DNA of 64,000 nucleotides from Yersinia intermedia (lineage in GTDB: Bacteria > Pseudomonadota > Gammaproteobacteria > Enterobacterales > Enterobacteriaceae): NCBI RefSeq assembly GCF_900635455.1, contig NZ_LR134116.1, forward strand, positions 3,782,001 through 3,846,000. Direction: 5' to 3'. The position numbers were made by a program, and so were the translations under genes. The first letter of the stretch is position 1, and each line of letters opens with the position of its first letter. This document shows positions 40,352 through 49,887 of this stretch, in pieces. The notes under the pieces are model-generated. The model was not told the DNA's origin. It ran no database searches and worked only from the letters and a program-made list of their open reading frames with translations.

Positions 40352-40888
40352 TCACTCGTCAAACATCACGACTTTGCCTACATACGGCAAATGCCTGTAG
40401 CGCTGGGCATAATCAATACCGTAACCCACAACGAATTCATCAGGAATAGTGAAACCAACCCACTCAACTGGCACCTGCACTTCACGACGCTCTGGTTTAT
40501 CCAGCAACGTGCAGATAGCTAATGATTTCGGCCCACGCAATTGCAGAATTTCACGCACTTTACTTAATGTATTACCGGAATCGATTATATCTTCAACAAT
40601 CAGCACATCTTTACCACGAATATCTTCATCCAAATCTTTCAAGATTTTCACATCTCGCGTGGTGCTCATGCCATTGCCGTAGCTGGAGGCCGTCATAAAA
40701 TCGACTTCATGAGAAACATCAATAGCACGGCATAAGTCAGCCATAAACATAAATGAGCCACGGAGCAACCCTACCAGCACCATTTCACTGCCACTGTCAC
40801 GGTAGTGTTCGGAGATTTGGCGGCCTAATTCGGCAATTCGGGTTTTGACTTCCTGTTCGGAAATCATGACTTCTACAGTGTGTTTCAT
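40352..40888 (-). CDS. hpt: Hypoxanthine phosphoribosyltransferase
   Basis: 178 residues, same as E. coli Hpt. It salvages hypoxanthine (and guanine) to IMP/GMP using PRPP; its activity is inhibited by ppGpp. The PRPP loop [15 protein letters not shown] and the active-site loop [12 protein letters not shown] are intact; [18 protein letters not shown] binds the purine. Start ATG 40886-40888. cueO lies upstream on the same strand. Confidence 0.97.
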   Translation of the reverse strand: MKHTVEVMISEQEVKTRIAELGRQISEHYRDSGSEMVLVGLLRGSFMFMADLCRAIDVSHEVDFMTASSYGNGMSTTRDVKILKDLDEDIRGKDVLIVEDIIDSGNTLSKVREILQLRGPKSLAICTLLDKPERREVQVPVEWVGFTIPDEFVVGYGIDYAQRYRHLPYVGKVVMFDE

Positions 40889-41003
40889 AAGTATTCACGT
40901 CGCTTTTTTACGTTGCTTGCCGGAAGAAAGCCGCTGAGTTTACCATAGCCTGAGCCATGTTGCGACGGACTCACCCGCCGCAAACATAACCTGTTGATAC
41001 GCC

Positions 41004-42605
41004 TTAAGCGCTGACGGTAAAGCCCAGCATCATGCCAGTATCTTCATGTTCCAACATATGGCAGTGGGCCATATAAGGCGTACTGGCAGGAGCAAGGTGA
41101 CTAAAACGTACCAATATCTCACTGCGCGCACCTTCCACTCGCACAATATCTTTCCAGCCTCGGCGATGCTCTGCTGGTGGTTTACCATTTTCTGTCAAAA
41201 TACGGAACTGTGTCCCGTGCACATGGAAGGGGTGTAACATCATGTCGCCTTCACCAGAAACGGTCCACTTCTCAAATTTCCCGAGCTTGGCATCAAACGC
41301 CGGTTCAGTCATCGAGAATGCTTTACCGTTAATCATATTGGCGTGGCTGAAATCAAAAGCCGCCTCGCCTTTCATTGCGCCATGATCCATACCTTTCATA
41401 TTGCCGCTCTCCATACCGGCCATATTGCCGTGACTCATACCATTCATGGCTCCGGTACCCATGTTCATGCCAGCCATGGCTTGCATACCATAACGGCTCA
41501 TCAGCGCTTGCATCCCTAGCATATCCAATTTTGGATCCATCATCAGTTGCAACCAGCGCTCTTGCAGGCCTGCGGCATCGGCTAATGCCGGTATCACAAC
41601 CAGCGAATCAGGTAACACCTTGCTACCTGCGGCCAGTGATGGCTGAATACGCAATACTGGTAATGGTTTATCGAACGGTGCCAACGTCATGCCCATCTGT
41701 TTCACCGGCAAGGTAACCAGATCAAGCGGCTTGCCATCAGCGGTATCTACCAGCACCTCAAAACGTTCGCCCATCAATATAGGTAACTCACGCACGGCTA
41801 CCGGTTCGGCCAGTAAGCCACCGTCGCTGGCAATCACATACATCGGGCGGCCATCGCTGAGAGCCAGATTAAGGGAGCGGGCATTACAGCCATTGAGCAG
41901 TCTTAGTCGCACCCAACCGCGCGGGGTGATTTGCTGCGGATAGTGTGCCCCGTTGGTAAACATCCGATCGCCAAACCAACCAACAGCCGCAGTCATCACA
42001 TCTAACTGATAGTCAATCTGCCCATCTTTACCCAGTAATTTATCCTGTAAAATAACGGGGATATCGTCTACACCCCACTGCTTCGGCAGAGGAAGTTTTT
42101 CGCTATCACTGTCATCAATCAGTACCAACCCACCTAACCCCATGGCCACCTGATGGCCAGTTTTCCCGTGAGTGTGAGGATGGAACCAGCAGGTAGCCGC
42201 GGGTTGATCGACACTAAAAGTAATCTGCCGGGTTGTGCCGGGTTGAATCAGTGCCTGTGGGCCACCGTCCACTTCGCCGGGGATTTCCAGACCGTGCCAA
42301 TGCACCGTGGTCGCTTCTGGTAGGGAGTTGGTGACATCAATAGTGACCGGTTTGCCTCGTTGCAAACGGATGGCTGGCCCCAATAGATTACCATTATAGC
42401 CCCAGGTCTGCGTCGCGGCGGAAGGCAACCAGGCCACCGTACCGGTCTGGATATTCAGGTTAATCTTTCCATGGGCATCGGGCTGGAGCAAAGGTGGAAT
42501 AGGGAGCGGTGAGAAATCTGCGGCTAAGGCCGCGCGGCTCCATAAAGGTAGTGAAGTGGCGGCTCCAAGAGCTGCCGTTAATTTGATAAAATCACGGCGA
42601 TGCAT
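41004..42605 (-). CDS. cueO: Multicopper oxidase CueO
   Basis: 533 residues from ATG 42603-42605 with GGAGACGACC just upstream. CueO oxidises Cu(I) to Cu(II) in the periplasm, protecting against copper. A twin-arginine signal ([14 protein letters not shown]) is present. Copper ligands: [30 protein letters not shown] and the type 1/3 motif [15 protein letters not shown] Met/His-rich insert (about 365-410, repeated GMxHGxM patterns) would bind substrate Cu(I). It is divergent from yacC, with a CueR-type promoter in the gap. Confidence 0.96.
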   Translation of the reverse strand: MHRRDFIKLTAALGAATSLPLWSRAALAADFSPLPIPPLLQPDAHGKINLNIQTGTVAWLPSAATQTWGYNGNLLGPAIRLQRGKPVTIDVTNSLPEATTVHWHGLEIPGEVDGGPQALIQPGTTRQITFSVDQPAATCWFHPHTHGKTGHQVAMGLGGLVLIDDSDSEKLPLPKQWGVDDIPVILQDKLLGKDGQIDYQLDVMTAAVGWFGDRMFTNGAHYPQQITPRGWVRLRLLNGCNARSLNLALSDGRPMYVIASDGGLLAEPVAVRELPILMGERFEVLVDTADGKPLDLVTLPVKQMGMTLAPFDKPLPVLRIQPSLAAGSKVLPDSLVVIPALADAAGLQERWLQLMMDPKLDMLGMQALMSRYGMQAMAGMNMGTGAMNGMSHGNMAGMESGNMKGMDHGAMKGEAAFDFSHANMINGKAFSMTEPAFDAKLGKFEKWTVSGEGDMMLHPFHVHGTQFRILTENGKPPAEHRRGWKDIVRVEGARSEILVRFSHLAPASTPYMAHCHMLEHEDTGMMLGFTVSA

Positions 42606-42665
42606 GGTCGTCTCCATTCTGTATAATAAGTGGGTGCCTGCAAGACACAAAAACAGCAGTCTGTG

Positions 42666-42696
42666 AGCTTAAACCCTCCCCTTACTGGAAGGTCAA
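42666..42696 (-). promoter_or_regulatory. CueR-type promoter/operator of cueO
   Basis: On the minus strand TTGACC (-35, 42691-42696) and TAAGCT (-10, 42666-42671) are 19 bp apart, the long spacer typical of MerR-family activators. The spacer contains the palindrome-like accttccagtaaggggagggt, close to known CueR operators (ACCTTCC...GGAAGGT). Confidence 0.8.
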
Positions 42697-42699
42697 GAT

Positions 42700-42850
42700 G
42701 TAATCAATCACTCGGTGAATCAATCCACGTAAAGTAAGTGATTCGGGTGACAAATCTGCCATCAGTGGATTTAAACGCTGTTTACAGTGCTCTTACCTGG
42801 CGCGGATACGAACGTAACTCCCCCTGCGTTCAAGTATAAAGGGCATAATA
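42700..42850. repeat. Badly degraded ERIC-like remnant
   Basis: In the cueO-yacC gap, aaagtaagtgattcgggtgacaaatctgcc retains the ERIC core phrase and ataaagggcata resembles a terminus; the rest is unrecognisable. Apart from this and the cueO promoter the 309-bp gap holds nothing clear. Confidence 0.4.
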
Positions 42851-42914
42851 AAATTTACTCTGGACCATCACAGTGTGATAACGTCTGTTAACAATAAATA
42901 AGCCTGTTTCCGCT

Positions 42915-43262
42915 ATGAAAAGAACAACGTTAGTTATGCTGCTGCTTACTCTGTGCGGATTTTCATCCGCCAGTTCTGCATTAAGTGAATCCGAAGCAGA
43001 AGATCTTGCGGATCTGACTGCGGTATTTGTCTATCTGAAAAATGATTGTGGTTATAACGAATTACCCAATAACGAAATTAAGCGGGCTATCGTCTATTTT
43101 GCTCAACAAAATCGTTGGGATCTGCGTAACTACAATAGCTTTAATATGAAAGCGTTAGGCGAAGATAGCTATCGCGACCTGCGTGGTATCGCTATTCCAG
43201 TTCCTACCAAATGCAAGTCTCTGGCCCGTGACTCTTTGAGTTTATTGGCTTACGCAAACTAA
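42915..43262 (+). CDS. yacC: YacC family periplasmic protein (PulS/OutS-like)
   Basis: 115 residues. A signal peptide (MKRTTLVMLLLTLCGFSSASSA, cleavage before LSESEAEDL) precedes a small helical domain with two cysteines (KNDCGYNELP and PTKCKSLARDSLSLL). It matches E. coli YacC, which is grouped with PulS/OutS pilotin-like proteins; no secretin gene is nearby, so a pilotin role is unproven. It stands immediately upstream of speE. Confidence 0.87.
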   Translation: MKRTTLVMLLLTLCGFSSASSALSESEAEDLADLTAVFVYLKNDCGYNELPNNEIKRAIVYFAQQNRWDLRNYNSFNMKALGEDSYRDLRGIAIPVPTKCKSLARDSLSLLAYAN

Positions 43263-43376
43263 CGATCCCGCCTTTACCCTTTCAGTCTGTAATTCCACCG
43301 TGCAACCTCATCCAGAGTTGGCTATGATGTTGCCCCCATTTTTCATGGCTGTTACTGCGAAGGAGAAGCCCCGAAC

Positions 43377-44240
43377 ATGTCACAGAAAGAACTATGGTAT
43401 GAAACATTACATGCCAATTTCGGCCAGTATTTTTCAGTAGAAAATGTGCTGTACCGCGAGAAAACCGAGCATCAGGATCTGGTGATTTTTGACAATCCCG
43501 TGCTGGGCCGTGTCATGGCACTGGATGGCGTGGTTCAAACCACTGAGCGCGATGAGTTTATCTATCACGAAATGATGACTCATGTGCCTTTACTGGCCCA
43601 CGGTCAGGCGAAAAAGGTGCTTATCATTGGTGGTGGCGATGGTGCGATGCTGCGCGAAGTCAGCCGCCATAAAAATATCGAACAGATTACCATGGTGGAA
43701 ATTGATGCCGGTGTTGTGGCGTTCTGCCGCCAATATCTGCCAAATCACAGTGCGGGTGCCTATGATGATCCGCGGTTCACATTGGTTATTGATGATGGTG
43801 TTAACTTCGTTAACCAGACCACTGAAAAATTCGATGTTATCATCTCCGACTGTACCGACCCCATCGGCCCAGGGGAAAGCCTGTTTACCTCCGCTTTCTA
43901 CGAGGGATGCGCCCGTAGCCTGAACCAAGGCGGCATTTTTGTGGCACAAAACGGTGTCTGCTTCCTACAACAGGATGAAGCCGTGGATAGCCACAATAAG
44001 CTTAGTCACTATTTCAGCGATGTTAGTTTTTATCAGGCAGCAATTCCGACATATTACGGCGGTATCATGACCTTCGCTTGGGCAACTCAGAACCCATCGC
44101 TGCGTCTGTTAGATCTGCCCACCCTGCAACAGCGTTTTGCCAATGCGGGCCTGACCTGCCGCTACTATAACCCAGCTATTCATGTCGGCAGCTTTGCCTT
44201 GCCACAGTATCTGCTGGATGCCTTAACGGCCAAACGTTGA
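43377..44240 (+). CDS. speE: Spermidine synthase (polyamine aminopropyltransferase)
   Basis: 287 residues. SpeE transfers an aminopropyl group from decarboxylated SAM to putrescine, giving spermidine and MTA (which MtnN recycles). The dcSAM-binding [11 protein letters not shown], the acidic [13 protein letters not shown] and [10 protein letters not shown] mark the active site. It is followed 24 bp later by speD, an operon as in E. coli. Confidence 0.97.
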   Translation: MSQKELWYETLHANFGQYFSVENVLYREKTEHQDLVIFDNPVLGRVMALDGVVQTTERDEFIYHEMMTHVPLLAHGQAKKVLIIGGGDGAMLREVSRHKNIEQITMVEIDAGVVAFCRQYLPNHSAGAYDDPRFTLVIDDGVNFVNQTTEKFDVIISDCTDPIGPGESLFTSAFYEGCARSLNQGGIFVAQNGVCFLQQDEAVDSHNKLSHYFSDVSFYQAAIPTYYGGIMTFAWATQNPSLRLLDLPTLQQRFANAGLTCRYYNPAIHVGSFALPQYLLDALTAKR

Positions 44241-44264
44241 TAATCCGTAAGGAGGTGAACTAAA

Positions 44265-45059
44265 TTGTCCAAGCTTAAACTACACGGCTTCAACAACCTG
44301 ACCAAGAGCCTGAGTTTTTGTATTTACGATATTTGTTATGCCAAGACCGCAGACGACCGCGATGGCTATATCGCCTACATTGACGAACAGTACAATGCCA
44401 ACCGCCTGACCGAGATCTTGAGCGAAACCTGCTCGATCATTGGCGCGAATATATTGAATATCGCACGTCAGGATTACGACCCTCAGGGAGCCAGTGTCAC
44501 CATTCTGGTTAGCGAAGAGCCGGTCGATCCGTGCGATGTTGATACCTCTGAGCACCCCGGCCCGCTACCAAATGCAGTAGTGGCCCATCTGGACAAGAGC
44601 CATATCTGTGTCCATACCTATCCAGAAAGCCACCCTGAAGGGGGGTTATGCACTTTCCGCGCAGATATCGAAGTCTCAACCTGTGGCGTAATTTCACCGC
44701 TTAAAGCCCTGAATTACCTTATCCACCAGTTAGAGTCCGACATTGTTACGATGGATTATCGTGTGCGGGGTTTTACCCGTGATATCAATGGGGTTAAGCA
44801 TTTTATCGATCATAAAATCAACTCGATTCAGAACTTTATGTCAGACGATATGAAATCGTTGTATTACATGATGGATGTGAATGTTTATCAAGAAAACATC
44901 TTTCATACCAAAATGATGTTGAAAGACTTCGATTTGAAGCATTACCTGTTTAACGCCAAGCCAGAAGAGCTGAACGCAGAAGAACGAGAACGTATTACTC
45001 GCCTGTTATACAAAGAAATGCAGGAAATTTACTACGGGCGTAATTTGCCAGAAATGTGA
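44265..45059 (+). CDS. speD: S-adenosylmethionine decarboxylase proenzyme, TTG start
   Basis: 264 residues. SpeD makes decarboxylated SAM for SpeE. It is a pyruvoyl enzyme: the proenzyme is cut between Lys111 and Ser112 ([14 protein letters not shown]), all intact. The start codon is TTG at 44265, preceded by a near-perfect anti-SD complement TAAGGAGGTGA (44248-44258), which probably compensates for the weak codon. Confidence 0.97.
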   Translation: MSKLKLHGFNNLTKSLSFCIYDICYAKTADDRDGYIAYIDEQYNANRLTEILSETCSIIGANILNIARQDYDPQGASVTILVSEEPVDPCDVDTSEHPGPLPNAVVAHLDKSHICVHTYPESHPEGGLCTFRADIEVSTCGVISPLKALNYLIHQLESDIVTMDYRVRGFTRDINGVKHFIDHKINSIQNFMSDDMKSLYYMMDVNVYQENIFHTKMMLKDFDLKHYLFNAKPEELNAEERERITRLLYKEMQEIYYGRNLPEM

Positions 45060-45184
45060 TAGATTGCTGATAATCATTTGTATTTATAGGTTATTAATCA
45101 ATAATAAGTCACAAAGAAACTGATTAACCGGGCATGGTTCTTTTTGCCCGGTTATTCCCTCCACTGCAAGGAATGGCCCCTCGA

Positions 45185-46072
45185 ATGAACCGCCTCCCCA
45201 CCCTGTATGGCATCATTGCAATCCTGCTTTGGAGCATGAGTGTCGCTTTAACACGCGGCCTATCTGAAACATTGGGTCCGTTTGGCGCGGGGGCGGCAAT
45301 TTATAGCGTGAGCGGGGTATTGGTGTGGTTGGTGGCGGGTAAACCTACGCTGCGTGGGCAGCATCCAGCTTATCTGTACGGTTGTGGTTTGCTATTTGTG
45401 GTGTATATGGTGGCGTTCGCTTTGGCTATTGGTATGGCTAATGACCGTCAGCAGACACTGGAGATTGGCCTGATCAATTACCTGTGGCCAAGTTTAACCC
45501 TGCTATTAGCGGTTCCGCTGCTTAAACTGCGCGCCCGTTGGTGGTTATGGCCGGGCGCAGCACTGGCTCTATTCGGTGTAATCTGGGTAGTCAGTGGGGG
45601 GGATGGGCTAGATATCGGCGTATTGAGTGCCAATGTCAGCAGTAACCCACTGGCCTACAGCCTGGCACTTATCGCGGCGTTCACCTGGGCGGCTTATTCC
45701 AATTTGGTTCGTTTGTACAGTCAGGGGCCAGGGGCGTTGCCGCTGTTTTTACTCGCCTGCGCCCTGTGTTTGTGGGTCATGTTCTTTATGCTGACCCCCG
45801 GCAAGTTGCATTTCACCCAGCGCGCCACCTTTGAGCTATTACTGATGGGCGCCAACACTGCGCTGGCCTATCTGTGTTGGGATATTGCCATGAAAAAGGG
45901 CAATGCCACATTAGTGGCTGCGTTGTCCTATTTCACACCACTGCTCTCGATATTGATTGCCAGCTTGTGGCTCAATACCCAGCCCTCAGCCGCGTTCTGG
46001 CCCGGAGTGGCGATGGTGGTAGTCGGTTCTCTGCTGTGCTGGTCTGCCAGCCGCAATCCCCTTCGGACTTGA
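45185..46072 (+). CDS. yddG: Aromatic amino acid exporter YddG (DMT superfamily)
   Basis: About 295 residues from ATG 45185 (MNRLPTLYGIIAILLWS); ATG 45173 is directly against the AAGGA box, and the frame opens at 45134. Ten hydrophobic helices and two EamA halves fit DMT exporters. Segments such as EIGLINYLWPSLTLLLAV, FTWAAYSNLVR, SYFTPLLSILIASL and GSLLCWSASR closely follow E. coli YddG, which exports aromatic amino acids and paraquat. In E. coli yddG is in an unrelated place, so its position after speD is lineage-specific. Confidence 0.87.
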   Translation: MNRLPTLYGIIAILLWSMSVALTRGLSETLGPFGAGAAIYSVSGVLVWLVAGKPTLRGQHPAYLYGCGLLFVVYMVAFALAIGMANDRQQTLEIGLINYLWPSLTLLLAVPLLKLRARWWLWPGAALALFGVIWVVSGGDGLDIGVLSANVSSNPLAYSLALIAAFTWAAYSNLVRLYSQGPGALPLFLLACALCLWVMFFMLTPGKLHFTQRATFELLLMGANTALAYLCWDIAMKKGNATLVAALSYFTPLLSILIASLWLNTQPSAAFWPGVAMVVVGSLLCWSASRNPLRT

Positions 46073-46115
46073 AGCCGCAAGTAGGTAGCGACTCCAAGTT
46101 TTTTGAGTAAATATT

Positions 46116-46478
46116 TTATTTAGAAATGATGAAGCTACGATAGCCTTTCAATACCAATAGAAAGTCTTCTAACCCGCACAGGCAGAGGCTTTCTTCATCA
46201 TAGTAATTCATGCCCTCTTCCATCTCATCACCGTCAAGATCCAGTTGATTGGCACGAACCATCACTTCTTCCCCATCCAGCCACAACGTATATTCATGAC
46301 CGGTCAACTGCCACTGCCGCTCACTGCCCTTCACTTCCATGGCGGCGGCTTCAATTTGATCCAGTTTCGCCAAATCGCCCTTAATCTCTTCATTGAGCCA
46401 ATGGCCGATCACTTCATGTCCCATGGAGAATCTGACCAGTACTTGCCCTGTTAGATCACGCAAGAATTCATAGTCCAT
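46116..46478 (-). CDS. yacL: YacL family protein (UPF0231)
   Basis: 120 residues from ATG 46476-46478 ([31 protein letters not shown]), with GGAGGG upstream; the frame continues upstream without conservation. It is a small acidic cytoplasmic protein of unknown function, the same length as E. coli YacL and, as there, next to acnB. Acidic patch [18 protein letters not shown]. Confidence 0.9.
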   Translation of the reverse strand: MDYEFLRDLTGQVLVRFSMGHEVIGHWLNEEIKGDLAKLDQIEAAAMEVKGSERQWQLTGHEYTLWLDGEEVMVRANQLDLDGDEMEEGMNYYDEESLCLCGLEDFLLVLKGYRSFIISK

Positions 46479-46602
46479 AGCATGCCCTCCTGATGCTCTT
46501 ATAATTATTGTAACCGTATTTAGCCCACCCACTTGGCGCAAGCTCGCAAAGCCGGTAAATACCGCTAAGATTTCACTACCAGACGATTTGTTTAAAATAG
46601 AA

Positions 46603-46625
46603 ACGGGAGGCCATTGGCCTCCCGT
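46603..46625 (-). terminator. Terminator of acnB
   Basis: Perfect 10-bp arms acgggaggcc / ggcctcccgt with a 3-nt loop; on the minus strand it is followed by TTTCTATTTT. It lies about 100 bp beyond acnB, after a short ERIC copy. Confidence 0.8.
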
Positions 46626-46644
46626 CAGATACGGATTATACATC

Positions 46645-46715
46645 ATACCCAACGTAATTGGTGTTACAGGTAGGCGGTAAGCTAACAACCCTGTAACGCC
46701 AAAGACAAAGGGTAT
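46645..46715. repeat. Short ERIC element after acnB
   Basis: 71 bp, atacccaacgtaattggtgtt...gccaaagacaaagggtat; both terminal arms (gtgttacagg / cctgtaacgcc) are complementary, so it folds into one hairpin. The central ERIC core is missing, as in the copy at 9341-9402. It lies between the acnB stop and its terminator and would be in the mRNA 3' end. Confidence 0.8.
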
Positions 46716-46721
46716 CGCTGT

Positions 46722-49319
46722 TTAGACGGCGGTTTGGAAGATAACACCGTCAGCTTTATCAGTATATTGGCTCAACTGATCGAAGTTCAGGTAGCGATAA
46801 GTATCCTCTGCGGTCTTATCAACCTGAGCCATATAAGTTTGATATTCCTCAGGCGTTGGCAAACGCCCCAGCAATGACGCGATCGCCGCCAGTTCTGCCG
46901 AAGCCAGATAAACATTCGCACCGGTACCCAAGCGATTCGGGAAGTTACGGGTTGACGTAGAAACAACCGTCGCACCATCCGCAACGCGAGCCTGGTTACC
47001 CATACACAGTGAGCAGCCTGGGATCTCAATACGGGCACCACTCTTACCAAAGACGCTGTAGTAGCCCTCTTCGGTCAACTGCGCGGCATCCATTTTGGTC
47101 GGCGGTGCAACCCACAAACGTGTTGGCAATTGGCCTTTGTGTTGATCCAGCAACTTACCTGCCGCGCGGAAATGGCCGATGTTGGTCATACAAGAACCGA
47201 TAAACACTTCATCGATCTTGCTATTCGCCACATCAGACAATAAGCGGGCATCATCTGGATCGTTTGGCGCACACAGAATAGGTTGCGTGATATCAGCCAG
47301 ATCGATTTCGATCACCGCTGCATATTCCGCATCGGCGTCGCCTTCCAATAGATTTGGATTCGCCAGCCAGCTTTCCATACCATTAACACGGCGCTCCAAC
47401 GTACGACGGTCACCGTAGCCTTCCGCAATCATCCACTTCAACAAGACGATATTGGATTGCAGGTATTCGATAATCGGCGCTTTATCCAGTTTAATGGTAC
47501 AACCGGCAGCAGAACGCTCAGCAGAGGCATCAGCCAGTTCGAACGCTTGCTCGACTTTCAGCTCTGGCAAACCTTCAATTTCCAGAATACGGCCAGAGAA
47601 GATGTTCTTCTTACCCTGTTTCTCAACCGTCAGTAAGCCTTCCTGGATTGCGTAGTAAGGAATAGCATGCACCAGATCACGCAGAGTGATACCCGGTTGC
47701 ATTTCACCTTTAAAACGCACCAATACAGATTCAGGCATATCCAGCGGCATTACACCGGTTGCTGCTGCAAAGGCCACCAGACCAGAACCTGCCGGGAAGG
47801 AGATCCCAATAGGGAAGCGGGTATGGGAATCACCACCAGTACCCACCGTATCTGGCAACAGCATGCGGTTCAACCACGAGTGGATGATGCCATCACCTGG
47901 GCGCAGTGATACACCACCACGGTTCATAATGAAATCAGGCAAAGTATGATGAGTGGTCACATCAACAGGCTTAGGATAAGCGGCAGTATGGCAGAATGAC
48001 TGCATCACCAAATCGGCAGAGAAGCCCAGACATGCCAAGTCTTTCAGCTCATCACGGGTCATCGGGCCAGTGGTGTCCTGTGAACCGACCGAGGTCATCT
48101 TAGGTTCGCAGTATTCACCTGGGCGCACGCCTTCAACGCCACATGCGCGACCAACCATTTTCTGTGCCAGCGAGAAGCCTTTATTGCTTTTGGCAACCGG
48201 CTTCGCCACACGGAATACTTCGCTAACTGGCAGACCCAGTGATTCACGAGCTTTGGTGGTCAAGCCACGGCCAACGATCAGTGGAATACGGCCACCAGCG
48301 CGTACTTCATCTAGCAATACGTCTGTTTTAAGCTCGAAGGTTGCGAGTATCTCACCGGTATCATGGCGGCGTACTTCGCCCAAATACGGGAAGATATCAA
48401 TCACGTCGCCCATATTCAGATTGGCAACATCCACTTCAATTGGCAGCGCACCAGCATCTTCCATGGTGTTAAAGAAGATCGGGGCGATTTTGCTGCCTAG
48501 CACCACGCCACCGCCGCGTTTGTTTGGCACATGAGGGATGTCATCACCCATAAACCACAACACGGAGTTAGTGGCGGATTTACGGGAAGAGCCAGTGCCG
48601 ACCACATCGCCGACGTAGGCCAACGGGAAACCGATTTTGTTCAGTTCTTCGATCTGTTTGATCGGGCCTACACTACCCGGTTGATCCGGGTGAATACCTT
48701 CACGGGCATTCTTTAGCATCGCCAAGGCATGTAATGGAATATCTGGGCGTGACCAGGCATCTGGTGCCGGAGACAAATCATCGGTGTTGGTCTCACCGGT
48801 CACTTTAAATACTGTGACAGTGATCTTATCGGCTAACGCAGGGCGGGAGAGATACCATTCGGCATCAGCCCAGGATTGCATCACCTTCTTGGCGTGTGGA
48901 TTACCCGCTTTGGCTTTTTCTTCTACATCGTAGAAGTTATCAAACATCAGCAAGGTGTGAGATAACGCTTTGCCCGCAATCGGGGCCAGCTTTTCGTTAT
49001 CTAACGCATCAATCAGCGGATGAATGTTATAACCACCCTGCATGGTGCCAAGCAGTTCAATCGCTTTTTCAGCGTTAATCAGAGGGGAGCTGGCTTCGCC
49101 CTTGGCTATCGCCGCCAGGAAACCGGCTTTAACGTAGGCTGCTTCATCAACACCAGGTGGAACACGGTTGATCAGCAGATCTAACAAGAATTCTTCTTCG
49201 CCCGCAGGCGGATTTTTTAATGATTCAACCAGCGCGGCCATTTGTGATGCATCTAATGGTTTGGGGACGATGCCCTCAGCAGCACGCTCAGCTACGTGCT
49301 TACGGTATTCTTCTAGCAC
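46722..49319 (-). CDS. acnB: Aconitate hydratase B, GTG start
   Basis: 865 residues from GTG 49317-49319 with AGGAGAGAG upstream; this gives [18 protein letters not shown] and exactly the length of E. coli AcnB, while the frame extends 13 codons further. AcnB interconverts citrate and isocitrate in the TCA cycle, and its apo form binds mRNA. HEAT-like N-terminus, swivel domain ([17 protein letters not shown]), and the [4Fe-4S] cysteines in GSCMTNIGH and CSLCMGNQ are present. ERIC elements flank it on both sides. Confidence 0.97.
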   Translation of the reverse strand: MLEEYRKHVAERAAEGIVPKPLDASQMAALVESLKNPPAGEEEFLLDLLINRVPPGVDEAAYVKAGFLAAIAKGEASSPLINAEKAIELLGTMQGGYNIHPLIDALDNEKLAPIAGKALSHTLLMFDNFYDVEEKAKAGNPHAKKVMQSWADAEWYLSRPALADKITVTVFKVTGETNTDDLSPAPDAWSRPDIPLHALAMLKNAREGIHPDQPGSVGPIKQIEELNKIGFPLAYVGDVVGTGSSRKSATNSVLWFMGDDIPHVPNKRGGGVVLGSKIAPIFFNTMEDAGALPIEVDVANLNMGDVIDIFPYLGEVRRHDTGEILATFELKTDVLLDEVRAGGRIPLIVGRGLTTKARESLGLPVSEVFRVAKPVAKSNKGFSLAQKMVGRACGVEGVRPGEYCEPKMTSVGSQDTTGPMTRDELKDLACLGFSADLVMQSFCHTAAYPKPVDVTTHHTLPDFIMNRGGVSLRPGDGIIHSWLNRMLLPDTVGTGGDSHTRFPIGISFPAGSGLVAFAAATGVMPLDMPESVLVRFKGEMQPGITLRDLVHAIPYYAIQEGLLTVEKQGKKNIFSGRILEIEGLPELKVEQAFELADASAERSAAGCTIKLDKAPIIEYLQSNIVLLKWMIAEGYGDRRTLERRVNGMESWLANPNLLEGDADAEYAAVIEIDLADITQPILCAPNDPDDARLLSDVANSKIDEVFIGSCMTNIGHFRAAGKLLDQHKGQLPTRLWVAPPTKMDAAQLTEEGYYSVFGKSGARIEIPGCSLCMGNQARVADGATVVSTSTRNFPNRLGTGANVYLASAELAAIASLLGRLPTPEEYQTYMAQVDKTAEDTYRYLNFDQLSQYTDKADGVIFQTAV

Positions 49320-49346
49320 GACTCTCTCCTCGCTTTTATTGTCATT

Positions 49347-49473
49347 TATACCCATCATCTTTCAAACCGCAGATGTGTTGGCTGCTCTCGCTCACCCGAA
49401 TCACTTACTTATGTAAGCTCATCGGGACTCTCTCGTTGGCAGCCTGCCTGCACCTTGAAATCTATTGGGTATA
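49347..49473. repeat. Full-length 127-bp ERIC in the acnB leader
   Basis: Bounded by tataccc and gggtata, exactly 127 bp, with the core cacccgaatcacttacttatgtaagctcatcggga (inverse orientation). It begins 28 bp upstream of the acnB start codon. Its terminal variants (caatagatttcaag.../...ctttgaaagatgatggg on the other strand) match the partial copy at 61475-61573 and differ from the other copies here. Confidence 0.92.
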
Positions 49474-49820
49474 TTTCCAGGCTATCAGTAGCCACCAGCC
49501 ATCATCACTGATGCACCAGGTGTAGGTAAGATGCCCAGTTTCGCTCAGCCAGCATATCAGTATTTGAACTCCGTGTTAATTCGTTCACATAAAAGCAACA
49601 TTAAATTTTTGCTGAATCGTTGAGCGCAGTGTAATCACCTGAAGTATTGATAGCCGCTCTCAGTTAGCCCCCTACTGCAGGGCAATTCCCGCAAAAAACA
49701 TCGCTGTAAGATAACCATAGTAAATGAATGGATACCATCTCTCTGTGAGGATCTCGTGCTATCGATATGACTTTTAGGGCGATAAATAACGAAGGGAAAA
49801 TATTGTGGCGATAAATGAAA
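49474..49820. other. Gene-free gap upstream of acnB
   Basis: About 350 bp between the ERIC in the acnB leader and the terminator of the siderophore receptor gene. It presumably holds the acnB promoter, but I could not single out convincing -35/-10 boxes. No ORF, RNA gene or further repeat is recognised. Confidence 0.5.
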
Positions 49821-49848
49821 CAGAAACAGCCGATAATGACTGTTTCTG
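49821..49848 (-). terminator. Terminator of the siderophore receptor gene
   Basis: Arms cagaaacag and ctgtttctg (9 bp, perfect) with a 10-nt loop, followed on the minus strand by TTTCATTTAT; 40 bp beyond the receptor stop codon. Confidence 0.7.
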
Positions 49849-49887
49849 CTTTGCCAAAAGACGTTATGCTCCTAGTAGGAAGGGCAT

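Noticed and set aside
48070..48534. 154-codon open frame on the plus strand
   Set aside because: Antisense to conserved acnB coding sequence; no similarity or start signals.
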